Assembly (NCBI GenBank): GCA_011033025.1
Contig: WFMF01000044.1
Location: 124,001-188,000, forward strand
Source: Beroe forskalii
Lineage: Eukaryota > Ctenophora > Nuda > Beroida > Beroidae
Length of the DNA: 64,000 nt
Direction of reading: 5' to 3'
The notes beneath the pieces are model-generated. The model saw only the letters and a list, made by a program, of their open reading frames with translations. It had not been told where the DNA came from and did not search any database. The position numbers and the translations under genes are program-made. Positions within the stretch are counted from its first letter, which is position 1; the number at the start of each line of letters is the position of its first letter. This document shows, one piece after another, positions 44,780 through 58,779 of this stretch.

Positions 44780-47700
44780 TTGCAATGAAGAGTCTGATAG
44801 CACATTGACGCAATGTAAGTTAACCCATAGCGTGTGGTGCTCTGACCAATCAGAGATTTGTATGGTACTGGGCGCTGATTGGTCAATGAATGATTCTTAA
44901 GGTCTGAGGACATCTTCATACTTCATAGAATGGTTCAAGCAATATTTAGAAACTGATCTAGAAGCATATTATTTTGTAGTAAAATTTCAAGAGGAGAAAA
45001 GATAAAGGGATAAAGTGTTTAAATGTCAAATGGACCGAATGAAAGCTAGAAATAGAAAAAAATACCTATAAGCCTATACATGTACATTGTACAGTAGTGA
45101 AGGTCTTTGCAGTTTGCACAAGATTAAAAAACGTTTGACGTAACTTAATCAATCGTCAATTAATATGGAAATACCAATGCAATTAAACTTGAGGTATGCT
45201 TGAATAGAATGCACGCGAACGCTTTGAAATGTTCCAAAACATCCCGCTTTCTTGAAAAGTTACAAGAAAAACTAAGCTAAAAATGCGATGCGCTAAAAAC
45301 TTTCGTCAGTTTATTACAAATCTGAAGAAAACGAATCTGAGCCAAGCGCTTACAGAGCAAAGCAAGAAATGCGCTGCTGACTGTTAGACAGGGCACTAAC
45401 TTCAGCCACTAGAGATGCCCTAGACACGTGACATGGCACACAGGGTTGCGGTATATGGCTCTCTCCGGCAAGGTACTTAGACTTCGAGCGGAGACCAGGG
45501 CGACTATAGTTCAGTGATGACAGCACGGCTAATATATTATATGCTATTATGTGAGTCAACTTGAACGTTCATTGAGAATATTGAAATATAAGATAAAATG
45601 CGAAACAAGTTCGTGTCGGAAATAATTTGGGAGGATACAAAAAATCTGAGTAGCAGAAAAGAGAATCTGCAATGGGAAACTCGAAATAAATGAAACGGCT
45701 AAAGAGAGATAATGGACTTGAAGAGCTTGATTATCAACATAAGAACTGTAACGCGAAATAGCACAGTTCCATGCTGATATTGACACTGCAGAACACAAAG
45801 CAAGCTACCACGCTATCATAGCACTGCTACTAAACATCATCACTTCGTAACATGGACCGGACTTGGTGTAAACTTGCGAAATACACGCAAATATGCTTTG
45901 AAGCTGTGCAACAAATACTAGACGTACACAGAGAAGTGTTAAACCGGTGCTATCTACACCAAATATAATACCAGAATACCTGCCCTACCAATGTAAAACA
46001 CAGACCAAAGAATTCCAGGTGGTTTAGTACGAGACGTTGAGACTTAAGACACCGGTTAAATAGTTAAATGATTCTTTTGTCATGTCAAAGAAGGCAGAAG
46101 CTCCATCAACGTAGTTCCTCGATATTTATACCCTGGATACTGGATAGTTGTGTAGTTTTTCATAAGATCACAAGTTTATTTAGCCAAATCTCTCGATCTG
46201 CCAGATAAAGTTCTATTAATTGATTTCGATTATCACATGACCGCGTCAGCCGAGTTTGCCAGTTTGTAAAATGAATATGTTAATTGTACAGTATTATCAC
46301 TTATACAATTAAAGTAAGTTAGACTGGTCAAAGATTCGTTTTACAAATGTTTACGGTTAAATTTTCACCGCGTAAATTTGTTGTTATGTAAATGACTGGT
46401 ATTACTACCAGCGGGGAATATTTGATATCACTTTGATCCAGCTTAATCATCCAGTAGAGAATTATTATTTAATTATTTTCTCTTTTCAACTTCATAAGTC
46501 AAGCGAGAGCCACTGCACACTATAAGGACATCGATAATTATCATATTCGTATTCAAACCAAGATTATAATGCTGAATTATTGCACGCCTAGTCGTCTGTA
46601 GATCCCTGAAAAACAAACAATTCGTACGTCGGTTAATCCTCAAATGTGCAATTGTAATAGATGTTTTGGCATTGGAATGCCAAACGATTACGGAACAGTT
46701 CAAAATTTGAAAATTAATATCAAAAAATTGTGCTCATTTTCTTCAGGCGTTTGATTTCCAGCCTCGGTTCGTGAATTGAAGTTTCATGACCGAGGTGTGG
46801 CAAAAGTATGAAAAATCGTACAAAGATAGGCGTTTTCATTGAAAAGAGGCCTCCCAAGCTCCCGAGATAGATATTGAATAGTAAAAGTGGTGTTTGTGAT
46901 AGAATTAATCACTTTTCCAACTGGCATCTATACGAATTCTTCTGACTCAGCTGATGTGCCATCAACAATTACATGCATTATTCATGTTTGCATGTAATTA
47001 TGCATGCAGTATCACACAAGTCTGAGCACAGAATAATGCACATATTATGCTGATAGCACACAATAGACGTACGAACAGTTTGATTATATCCCACGACCCA
47101 ATTAAGATCTATAGTATGGAACAATTATAGCTCTTCAAAGCACGATACGTGTTAAAAGATGTTCCTTGAATTGATCAAAGAATAACTTTTTATGAAGACT
47201 TTGATTGGCGATTGAATATTGACTATTGGCCCACTTTTTACTTATCAATGTAATGAATAACGATAGATACGAGATGAAAAAAAAACATCAATTCCAGTAG
47301 CGTCAAGACAGCAAGACTTCAAAAAGCCAAACCAGGAAAGGAAGTTTAAAAAAACAAAACTCTGCAATATTCATGTCATGAAGAGAATCAGTTGAGGCCC
47401 CGGTTGGAATAACCTGCAATCCTGGCAATCCTAGCTGGGCAACATTATTTAACGACTTAAAATTAGGTGTGCAGCTACAATTTTACTGTTACATCAGTCA
47501 GTTTTCAAAAATGGAGAGTGAAACGTGCAATCATAGTTTGCCATCATCACCATCAGTATGCAATGCATAAAATTCCCATTTTATTCTTAGCACTAGTCAG
47601 GATTAGAAACACTGAATAACGCATACTACGTTGGTATCATTCATATTATGATATTACACCTTCTCGCTTTAATAATTACTGCAGAAGGGATATGCATGAC

Positions 47701-48525
47701 TATCTACTTCCTCATAATATCCAGCATATATCCAGAATTCCATGGACCATGCTAGCGCAACCAGAGCAACCCAACTTGTAACTATTTTCGGAGGATTGTA
47801 AGCGGAGCTCACAATCCTGGAGGCTCTCTAGCAATCCTGGTTGCGATCCTGGTTGCAGCTGATTAGATTATTGTGAGGGTGAGCTGTAGTAAAACACTGC
47901 TGTTGAGAGCAGCAACTTGCAAGCTCTCTAAAGCGGTGGTTGCACTTCCAGCCGGCATGATCTGATCGAGTTTTAACTTTTAAGGAGTGGACTTAATTTT
48001 AACAAAAACAAAAATCCAATTAGAAATAAAAACCAGGAGTATATCTAATATTCGTATTCAAGATACAGCGACACATAGACAATATTAAATCATGATCAAT
48101 ATTCAGCCTGAAATTTGTTTTTTTCGAACTCCTGTGTATGAGTAAAGGTGACGTTTTGACTCGCTTATCAAACAAAAAATCTGTGCTTCCATTTTTTTTA
48201 GGATAGTAATATATCAAACGACAGCCTTTTACTTTTAGCTGATTATATTTGTTAGTTATTAAGTAAAAGTTATAAGCCTGACACACAATTGATCTTTGTA
48301 TCATGAACATTTACTTTTACAATTCATCAATTGGTTGAGTAAAAGAATAGTGAGCAGTGAGTAAGTGATTCAAATTTTGTCTGTCAGGTGGAAATAATTA
48401 TGAATTACATAATGTGTAGCCTTCTCGGGGCTTGTGAATCAAAAAATTAGAGATTTTTGAATGAAACACGCTGTTTAAATCTCGGATATTTTCTTGCTCA
48501 AATGAAGGAAAACCCTGCAAAATTA
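44780..48525. other. Unannotated AT-rich stretch
   Basis: About 3.7 kb without a supported gene. Local repeats of GGATTGTGAG / CAATCCTGG-type sequence are seen near 47400-47870. Open frames are short and AT-driven. Confidence 0.45.
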
Positions 48526-48700
48526 TACATTTTTAGCAAAAATTTTCCGGGGCTTCGCCCCCTAGACCCCAGGGGCTCTGCCCTGGACCCCGGGGCTGCG
48601 CCCCCAGACCCCTACTGCTGCAGCTCGCTCGGCGCCGCTTCGCGGCACCTCGCTCGCAACCAAAAGCTACCGTGCTCGCTTCGCTCGCACAGGATTGGCA
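48526..48700. repeat. GC-rich dispersed repeat, family A copy 2
   Basis: AAAAATTTTCCGGGGCTTCG, then staggered palindromes GGGGCTCTGCCC and GGGGCTGCGCCCCC, then CAGCTCGCTCGGCGCCGCTT. Same order and orientation as 2920-3080. Confidence 0.7.
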
Positions 48701-51700
48701 ACCAGCCTAACCTTTATTCCAACCGGGGTTGAGGCAAATTTATCAATAGCAGGACCTGCCTGTCAACAGTGCTAAATAACTACTCCTACCAACATTTCAT
48801 AGTACCCGATATAGCAGCGGCTAGAAGTTATGTGATGAAATACGCCGACCAGCTGCCTCCTTCTTCGAACATTGTAAACTTCTGTTTGTTTACCAATCGT
48901 AGTACAAAGGGAAATGTTCGACAAATACCATTCATGAGCTTTACATGAATAAAGTATGAAGTGTCAGAATTGTCTGACTTGGTGATTTCTAATTTTATTA
49001 GCAACCTAGGTTGTACATGTGAGGTTCAGACAGAAAACTAGCTGCTGCTGCTAGCTACGTAATCAGGTGTTGTTGAAAAACTCTGAAGTAAGTCTGAGAT
49101 AAAACTATAAAAACACAGGATGCCATTCTCTACTTTTTAAAGAATATTCTGTTGCCATAAAAAGTTTTAAAACAGAACGTTTGTTGATATCATAGTGCGT
49201 ATCAGACCCGATAAAACTTAAAAGCAAACATCGTAAGTCCACATTTTCTAATTCCTTTTTTAATCCTTCTAATGTAATCAAAATACTGTAATATCATTTG
49301 ACGCTCAACACGCTGAAAATACCCTGTTATTTATTTGAACTCTAACACATTGGAATGGGAATTGGGAAAACTCTGATACTGCTGTGATTTTCTAACAAAC
49401 ACCCAATGACCATGGGACCTACGATGTTTCATCCCATAAAAAGGAGGACTTTTCTCAAATTCCTGCAATTCTTCGAAATTTGTGTAAATGTCCTATGTCC
49501 AGGCTCTAGTGCAAATTTCGTACATGTCTAGTTTTTCAGATTTTTGAACTTCAGTAGAAATCGCAGTTTTAATTGAATGACACTCAATTTTTAAGAATTA
49601 TATGCAAAATACCAAACCATGATAATACCAGCCATTTGGAATGAAACTGAGAGGTACTAAAATAAAGTTGTTTTCCACCTCCTGAAAAATGGACATTACG
49701 ATGTTTGTTTTTAATTTTATGGCGCTTTGTACTTTTGTATGTTATAAATAATGGATCATTTTAATATGTTTCGAAAATTATTCAAAATATTTCTTTTTGT
49801 ATCAAACTCGATAAGTTAATACTATACTAATACTAGCATGCCCATTGCTCCCATCAGCGGGATATTCAAGCATTACAATTTAACTTAGTACAGGATAACA
49901 CAGAGGGCAGGCCCCTCAGCCCTCACTGACCTGGTACCATAAAACCATGTACTCAGCCATGTAACTTGTACTTACCCCAGTGTGCTCCTTTACATTACAA
50001 TACCCACAGCTACAATGGTCTATGGGTATTCTGAATTGAGACTGTACTTCTCTGCTTCTATACTTCATGTCAAATAGTGTAACGGAGAGGTAACGATTTC
50101 CAGGAATTCAGTGAAGAGAACCTACCCCCTCAATGTAGGGCATCACTGACTTTCCCACTTTCTTTTGTAAATTTTACGGAGAACTTGGTGGGACTCTCAC
50201 AATAACATAATAGATGTTTAAATATTCACAAAGAACTCTGGAGCGACTTATAGAAGACTCCATGTGCTTTTAAAGTGCCACAGCGATTAGTATACCAGTA
50301 AATGCAGTGAAATGTGCAATATGCACCATGCATTGTCGAATGCACTATGCAGTATGCATTGTCCGTCCTCAAAAGTCAAGGAATTATAGAGATTACTGAT
50401 CTACTAGCTGAAGTCTTTTAACAGCCATGCTGCAACACATAATATAGTGACTATCCATTCCGTGTCAGTGGCATCTGCACTGGAGACAACAGCCTTCTCC
50501 TCCGCCATGTAAGTTCATGATTATTGCGACTCATTATATTAAAGTTATAATATTCTATCGCTTTATTTGTTGGTTGAATAAATGCTCTCATACTACTAGC
50601 TCCAGCATTCAGCTCGTGAACAACTTCATGATAGTCTAAATACTAAGGGTTCACGCCGCAAGAGGGAACCGCGACATACTATCATACAAAATAACTTACT
50701 TAATACTGCAACTGCTATATATTTGGATAATTTTGTGTTGCAAAACTGCTAAAATCGAGTGGTTTTCGAAGCAAATCTAATTAGAATATGTCCGAAACTA
50801 TAGTGGTTGCAGTATTAGTATGTAATACGGTTCGTAATAATGGCTCACCCCTTCGGGGCTCGACATTATTACTCACCGCATTACTACACAAATCACGATT
50901 CAATGATGAATATCTAGAAAGAATTAAGAGTTTGAGGGCTGAAGGAGGAAAATACGAAAAAGGGAGCAAAAAATTTGTTGTAAACTTGTAAAGGAACGAA
51001 ACTTGGTAGGGAATCTTTATGAACTTATAATGAAAGCATAAAGAAAAGATTTTATATGATGACATATTTTGATTTTTGATAGGTACGTTTAAAGGAATAT
51101 CAGCAAACTGAATGAATTATATGCAGATCAGAGAACCTGTGAATATGTAGATTGTAGAACAAGATCGCTTTATTAAGATCGCTTTATAAAGATTTCCAAC
51201 AATCACGGACATGCCGATCATGACGAATCTTGCAGCTGATATACAAGTATACAATGATTCACTGTGTAGCTCAGACACCTACTCTGATGGCAGACGAACT
51301 GCGCGATGCCCTCCGTGAAGCTCTTCATCTTCTCCGTTTACAGCTGTCTCTGGATCTCGTTACCTTGGTAACCACACGTGACGTAACGTTACGGACCACG
51401 CGTGACGGGAAGCACAAACCACCAATCAGCAGTCGAACCAGGGCAGGGCTCTGTTACAGTGGGCGTCTGTACTCAGCTTTCAGTTATTCTTCTAATAACA
51501 AACACAGAGGTTTAGAGATTTATTTGAGAACGATCGGAAGATACTTATATAGTAATAAGACAAAATCGTACGTTGAAAGGGAAGGCAATATAATATAGTC
51601 ATTGGTATCGTATTATTTTCCTGATCTACAGCTACGTATGCTTTGTAGGAAGAACACAAAGCTGCAGCATTATTAACTCTTCCTAATTGGATGATTGGAG

Positions 51701-52479
51701 GTGATCATATCATGGATAGCACATGATGGCGATGTGTAATCTATAGTTACTAAACCTCCGTAACTACTACGTTATTAACTAACTACTCAACTAAATCCAT
51801 ATAATTTCAGCCGGAATTCGTTTATTATTATCTAATGACAGAGAGCTGTCAGTACTTAATAAAATGTCGAGCAGGAAAGTAAAATCATAGAACGCACGGC
51901 AATATAGACACAAAATGGTCAGTTAATGGCAATGATAATAATAATACGTGAGTAAAAAGAATGCACGGCGCGAGGGGGAGAGAGAAACTTGACAAAATGC
52001 ACAGTGTGAGAGAAATATGTGTGGCAGGGGGTAAATGAGTGTGCGCGACACGTTGCAACTGATAATGGTATTGTATACAACAAGATAATTAAACAATTGC
52101 GTCCTGTACATAGTATTTGGATCGTGAATATAATAGTATCACCAAACTTATAGCAGAAACCCTTTAACATGACACTTCTTTCAACACTTTGCATTTTGTA
52201 TGCTACGATAAACTTCACAACGCACCAATAGGAAGACTCCTACCGCTAAATGCAAGCCAATGAGGAGCCACAACCCGGTCACGTGGTGTTTTAAACATAC
52301 ATCGAATTCTTAAAATATAGAATAAGATACAATCAGTACTACTACCAGCTCAAAGTAAAGTTTTACGTTTTCGTGTTAATTACTAATAAACGATGAGTCA
52401 TAATGACTTTGATTTTATATGTATTTCGCACATAACAAGCGATAAGGAAATGTCACATACTGTTTACACAGTAATTGTG

Positions 52480-52480
<1 letters not shown>
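48701..52480. other. Unannotated AT-rich stretch
   Basis: About 3.8 kb. A 122-codon plus-strand frame at 51230-51598 contains a leucine/arginine-rich start (ELRDALREALHLLRLQLSL) but no known domain or splice context; I do not call it a gene. A short self-complementary AATAATG...CATTATT pair with CCCCTTCGGGG occurs near 50839-50875. Confidence 0.4.

Positions 52481-52514
<34 letters not shown>
52481..52514. repeat. (AC)17 microsatellite
   Basis: A perfect dinucleotide run of 34 bases. Confidence 0.95.
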
Positions 52515-52518
<4 letters not shown>

Positions 52519-52764
52519 TGATAAAGCAAGTAGGGATGGTAGAAGTGGCTCACTAATTAGGTAATTAAGTAATTACATTAATTACAGCCAACTCTTACCA
52601 CCCGCCACCCGTACACCTATCAACATCATCGCATCATCACCCGATACATACATATTACACTGCTTTGCAGGCAGCTATAATGACCGATAATAAAGTAGCA
52701 GTCGACTCATCATATCCACCAAACAAACAGATGTAACTCTGCACTGCTGGGTTAAAGGCAGGTA

Positions 52765-53053
52765 GAGACTAGACATGTCAAGACTCAAGCTATGAGACTA
52801 GGCATGTCAAGCTATGAGACAAGGCATGTCAAGCTATGAGACTAGGCATGTTAAGCTATGAGACTAGGCATGTCAGGCTGTGAGACTAGGCATGTCAAGC
52901 TATGAGACTAGGCATGTCAGGCTGTGAGACTAGGCATGTCAGGCTGTGAGACTAGGCATGTCAAGCTATGAGACTAGGCATGTCAAGCTATGAGACTAGG
53001 CATGTCAAGCTATGAGACTAGGCATGTCAAGCTATGAGACTAGGCATGTCAAG
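52765..53053. repeat. 22-bp minisatellite, about 13 copies
   Basis: Tandem GACTAGGCATGTCAAGCTAT-GA units with little divergence (variants CAAGGC, GTTAAGC, CAGGCTGTG). The GGCTGTG variant units are interspersed rather than clustered, suggesting recent unequal exchange. Confidence 0.92.
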
Positions 53054-55987
53054 TTAATTAGTTATGCTTAGTTGAAGTAATATTAACCTCACAGCCCATA
53101 ATATCAAATATCGATTGGCTTTGACTTGAATACTTATTGAAAAAAAACACCAAAATGAGCAAGTCTAAACTAGGATGAGCAGACAGTCGCATGACTCCAT
53201 ACGACAGGAATAGTGGAGCGCATTAGCATTTGAGATCTGTTGGCTCTGTTCCAGAGGCACACACGTCACTCATTTAGCGTACATCGTACAGTTCTATACA
53301 CGTCCTGTAGGATGATCAACGTCACTCGTTTAGTGTTTTATTGTACACGACCTGTTCATGGTCGTAAAACAGGAATGCATGACATGCATACGCTGATTTA
53401 ATCCATTGCAGTGACTACATGTGCCTCAGATGTGCATGGAATTATCAATTAAATTGACTAAAGTACAAACGTACAGTACTCGTGGTAGTAGGCCCTATTA
53501 AATTCATAATTTTTCGCATACTATAGGTTTGAGTTTTAGTTCCCTCACAATAATTTGTCTGAAACGCCAACAACATTATAGAACTTTTGTAATACCGTAT
53601 GTGAGAAAGATTATAATGAACAATGATGAGCATTTAGCTAAAAAATATACAATAACAATGAAGTTTTTTTACGTGGTCGCATACGAATAAAAGGTGGATC
53701 TGCGATGTTTTATAGCACCTTAGCACTACCTCTATTAACCTATTAGCATCTGGCCACAGTCAGCAGTATGGGACATAACCCATGGATGAAGTATTATACT
53801 TAGAACTCCTATGGCCTTATTCCACAACACAATCCTGATAACGTACCAATCTTAGTACAATATAACATGAGAGAAGGAACAAAATAAGAGGGTTACTTTC
53901 CTTGATATCTTGGAACACTTGTAGTACATTGTAATTATGGTAGGTAATAATTCTAGTGAGTTTCGTGGGTTCCATTCTCATACAAAGTTATGAGGCATCT
54001 GACAATAGCAATGCCTTGCAGTGCGTTGGCTTCTTTTCTGACAGTGTGCATGATTTTCATGATGTTAAGTAAAGTCAGTAAATAAAGTTATTAAACCATT
54101 TCTTTTAATTACACAATATTGAGAACATTCTGTGCTTATAATTAATACATACAAACTATAGAATTTAGGTACGTCCCATTCGAAAAACCATCACAAGGTA
54201 CCATATGACCATAACAAAATTACATAACATATAAGTTTCCAAGTTCGTAGGACATAATATATCACCAAGTTAAGCACATATAAAATATAAGTACATTGCC
54301 AATGTAACTACGATAACACAAGAGCAGGCTCAGTGTTGTAGACTCAGGAATCTACATACAGTAGAACGGGGGAGAGAGAGCAGGCATATTTACTCTGATC
54401 AATTAGACGAGATCACATAAAGCACAGGGCACTCACATTTAAACTGCTCTGTGTTGTACCGTTTAGCTTCACAGAATAATACCTATGATACTTAGCATGG
54501 TATCATATCAACTCTATAATAGAAACACACCCAAAATACACTGCTACTTGTGTGTGCTTTAAACACTAGGTAGTTTAACTACAGGTAGATTGACAAATTA
54601 TTGGTTAATGGTTATTTCAAAAATTACGGCAAATACTATAAAATTTCTATGATTCGAGGAAGTAGATTAACCCCAGATTAATAACTGCTTTTATGGATTG
54701 GCTAATTGAATATTGGTCATAATATTTCTGAGATATTTCTTTATATACCTATTTGTCGTCCTGCGACATATTCATAGTTAAGGTCACACATTTGATTGTA
54801 TTAAATGGTGTTGACTGTAGTAAAGTTTTTAGTCCTGTTGTAAAGCTTTTAAACCACGTGGTTTCTATCTGTACTTGTACCACTGAGTCAAAAGAAAATC
54901 AATAGAGAAATACCCCAAAGTGGATCGAAATTTTCAAAAGTTAAAAACTTACCAACAGGTATACTGGACCAGATTTCAGATCTCTACTTTATATCCATGG
55001 CTGAAAATATGAGGTCAAGTGAATTCAATTACATTTTTTGTTTGAAGTTCAAATTTTACAATATAAGAATTATATACCTTCGATTACATTTACTGAAGAA
55101 GGTAATGAATATTACTTTACAATAATTCAAAAAATTCTTTCAAATTATTTCAAAATTCTTTCTGTCGAAAAATTACCCACAGGACATAAATGACTGATTA
55201 TTCAACTAAAATTACAGCAACTATTTCAGGGAAGTACCAATATATTCATTCATATTATTATACTATTATTTTGCTTGCAGCAACAATAACAGCAGTATTG
55301 TTGTCAATCAAACAGTATGAATTATGATAGATTTGAAGTTCTTGTATGAAAGTTTTATAAAATATATGACAATGCTCACCACACATTTAATAACAAACTC
55401 ACACTAATATACACACACAATCCAATACATACAGTAATAATCTTTTCACAGTTCACATCCATCTGCTGTTGTTTCATTATCCATTAAATGATAAATCCAG
55501 TGGATAAAATCAATATACACATTAAGCATAAATAGTAAAAAATATCAATATCTCAATTTATCAAAGTATCAAATACTATGCATCATATTTTCTATATCAT
55601 CAAAATTTTCATTCATTTTTTTATAAAACTATTATATTATACCATAATTACATAGAAATTTAAAAAGGGTTGAAAATATTGTCATAATTCGATACTGTTG
55701 ATGAATTGTAATTAAGACCTTCTGACAAAAGGTACCCCAAGTTTTTTAATGGCAGGCTCTGAACATGTTGTGTCATACTTTGGACAGATTTTAAACAGGT
55801 TTTGGATAGGTTTGTGACTGTTTTTGATATCTTGAAGGACAGGTTCATGTTTTACCTACTAGAAAACACTTGCTTTGAGAGGGTAGGTACATCTTGTCAG
55901 GATACCTCAACTATCATCTTTCACTTTTGAGATTAAACTGTAAAATTCTTTAAGGCTTTAAAGGCAGACATTTCTTTTAATTTTAGA
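53054..55987. other. Unannotated AT-rich stretch
   Basis: About 2.9 kb with no supported gene, RNA or structured repeat; the right part includes the 3' flank of the Rho-like gene. Confidence 0.45.
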
Positions 55988-56581
55988 TTATAAAACTTTA
56001 CAACATTTCTTTTTCTTTTTCCTTGATTGTTCTAATAAATTATGATCATAAGCAATTTTGATAGCTTCATTAAATAACTCCCTGACACCAACGTTCTCTA
56101 AGGAAGATATTTCCATGTATTTTATTGCTCCAATCTGTTTGGCCATTGCTTCACCTTCTGCAGTTGATATTGTTGTACAACCATTTCTACCTTTAAGTCT
56201 TAAATCAATTTTTGACCCAACTAAGATTATTGGTACTTCAGGACAAAATCTATGTAATTCATCCCACCAATAAGTATATACCTCTTTAAAATGTATCCTG
56301 GTCCCACCTATGTCAAATAACAATAAAAATGCATCTGTACATGGGTATACTAAGGGTCTCAATCTATCATAATCTTCAGCTCCACCAGTATCAAAACATT
56401 GTAGATAACATGTTTGGTCATCTACTTCAACTTCAGTTAAATTGTTATCATACACTGTTGGAATGTATTCATCAGGAAATATACCACGATGGTACCTGAT
56501 GTATAGTGATGTCTTACCAACAGAACCATATCCAACAGCAACAATTTTCAGATTTATATTACGTTGGTCATCTCTTGGCAT
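55988..56581 (-). CDS. Divergent Rho-family small GTPase, intronless, Gln61 replaced by Ala
   Basis: 197 residues, the usual Rho length. P-loop GYGSVGKT (17-24) keeps the Gly12 equivalent. Switch I is EYIPTVYDN (38-46). Switch II is DTGGAEDYDRLRP (64-76): the normal DTAGQE has become DTGGAE, so Ala68 replaces the catalytic Gln61 and Gly66 replaces Ala59. The G4 motif is SKID (123-126) in place of TKxD, and G5 is SSLEN in place of SAL. The C terminus is Lys-rich and ends CCKVL, with CKVL a geranylgeranylation-type CAAX box, so membrane attachment is expected. Loss of Gln61 predicts poor GTP hydrolysis, as in atypical Rho proteins (Rnd, RhoH). Codons are markedly AT-rich compared with the copper-protein gene. 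It could be an old retrocopy, but the frame is fully open. Confidence 0.85.
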   Translation of the reverse strand: MPRDDQRNINLKIVAVGYGSVGKTSLYIRYHRGIFPDEYIPTVYDNNLTEVEVDDQTCYLQCFDTGGAEDYDRLRPLVYPCTDAFLLLFDIGGTRIHFKEVYTYWWDELHRFCPEVPIILVGSKIDLRLKGRNGCTTISTAEGEAMAKQIGAIKYMEISSLENVGVRELFNEAIKIAYDHNLLEQSRKKKKKCCKVL

Positions 56582-56740
56582 GTCTCCCTACTATGTGAAT
56601 TGATTAATAATTGTTCATGTTTTAAATCCAAAGTTTTATCTATAAAGGTACATGGGTATATGAGAAACATAGAATAGATGTTGGATATCGATTCCAATCC
56701 AAGGATCAGAGAGGAGAGGGAAGAGACTTACTTACCCATA

Positions 56741-56897
56741 TGTGTGCAGATTGCTTGATAACTTTACATACCAACACTTGTGTGCTGTGCACAACTCTTT
56801 CATACAGTAACTTACTGTAGAAAAGAGTTGCGCATCCATTGTACAGGTGTTAGTATGTAAAGTTATCAAGCACTCTGTATCAAGTGATCTGCACACA
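56741..56897. mobile_element. Palindromic MITE-like hairpin (157 bp)
   Basis: TGTGTGCAGAT, then TTGATAACTTTACATACCAA, CACAACTCTTT and a short inner stem (CAGTAACTTACTG), are mirrored through AAAGAGTTG and TATGTAAAGTTATCAAG to ATCTGCACACA. The right arm has an extra 15 bp or so. It lies 160 bp upstream of the Rho-like start. Confidence 0.7.
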
Positions 56898-58779
56898 TTT
56901 GCATAAACTGTGAATCATCAACTTGGTTACCTTGCAGTTGCAAGATCCTCCCTTGTCAACTGCAATGATGTTATCCCATTAACAGGTGACAAGAAAAAAC
57001 AGAGGGGTTTCACTGTTTCAGCCCACCATACCCCCTCACAGCTTACAAATGCAAGGCTTGGCCACCTGGAACTCCAGCCATTCATTCAATGGCTCTAAAA
57101 TGTTAAGAGTTACATTGCATTCTTAGTGTTTTACTATGGGGTCCCCCTCAGTCAATGCTAAAAGCAATCAAGTTCAACAATAGTTGTTAAATCTATTTAA
57201 GTTTAATATTAAGTTGAATAAAACTTCATTACTAGCCAGCACAACCAAGAAGCTTCTTTAAATCCCTGATCGATATCATTGGGAACGAAGGTCTAAATGG
57301 GGACGACAAAATCTCACAGAATTTTATGTCATTTTATTTTTGTCATTTTTATGTCATTTTATTTTTGTCAGAAGAAATTCTAAAAACACACTTTCGCTCT
57401 CTGGAAAATTATACACTATGCTTGATACATGTCATTCTATTTCCTCCCGTTACCATATCTCATAACATGGTGTTATTTTTAGAGCTTGATGCACTGATCA
57501 CGGTAAGGCATAATATGCTACTGAATATGATGTAGTCCTCTAATTTTTCTCTCTTGTGTTCTACTTGAGGCTCCCGACGATAAGTCTAGCGTTACCCCGC
57601 GGTATCGCGCCGTTCCTCACTTTCCATACGTAAAGCTATGATATTAATGATTTTTGGAATCGGAGGATGTCTTTAATTAATCGAATTTGATGTTGTCCTC
57701 TTCTCACCCCCCTGCGAAAAATTGGAGGTTCAACGTCATCAACTCAACACACCGTTCTATGATATTAACGACATTTTAACCGCCGACTTATGATCTGTGG
57801 GCATATTAATCCTTGGCGGATATCAAGCTTGATGTATCATGATATGGCCATGTAGTATTCAACCGCAATGAATAATTGCCTATGGAACTTGAGGGTAAAT
57901 GTGAAAGGCTATGATGAGGAGCAGCACCTCAAAATAATTGTGATAATTTCATACCATATTCATAAATCATATGGTGCATTATGAAATCTAATTTTATCAT
58001 GATAGGCCACAATTCGTGCATTTTGGCTGAAGTGGACTGTGGAGCCATTGCTACCATTGTATATCAAAGCTTAAATTTGTTACTTTACACGTCGCCTTTT
58101 TCGCTCTGTACGGTATTATGCACATAAAAAATTTGCTAATTAATAAAAGTTAATTCAATTAAGACATCCTTTGATATTTTTGGGGACGACCAATTAACAA
58201 TGATATCGATCTGGGCTTTAAATATGATTGAATGGGAAAATATATACTGTAATTGTGCTGTAAAAATTATTTTCAAATTCAAATTCAAATCATTAATGCA
58301 AACAAAATCAGAGAGACGAAAATATTCTATAAAATACTTAGATACAGCTATTCACCCCGAAAGCTGAGGTAGTTATTGGACTGATGATGCCTGCACACCA
58401 CTCATCTTGGTGTGACTCACTTGATCATACTGCTATACACATGGCATCACCTGAAGTTGGTTTTCAAGTGCGGAGTTGGAGAAAAATCTTGTATATGGGG
58501 GTAAAAATCTCCGAAGAGAGTCAAATATTATAAAATACAGGTTGAGAAAGCACCCAACATTTGTAATGAGAGGTGTATCACAATTACCATGATTAAGAAA
58601 CGATAATATTATCTGAAGTCAAAATACTTCTAACAGTCTGACGATTATCAATACTTAAAATGAACATATATGAATATCATATAATGTTATTTTGATGTTG
58701 GGGAATCACAGAGCACCGAGAAACATGATTACAAAACTGATTATATAATAAACTGAGTACAAAACAATTTTGATACAAT
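56898..58779. other. Unannotated AT-rich stretch
   Basis: About 1.9 kb with no supported gene. Minor direct repeats (TTTATGTCATTTTATTTTTG, about 57325-57367) only. Confidence 0.45.

Noticed and set aside
51230-51598. 122-codon plus-strand frame as a gene
   Set aside because: No recognisable domain, low-complexity Leu/Arg start, no clear splice or 3' signals; left as unannotated.
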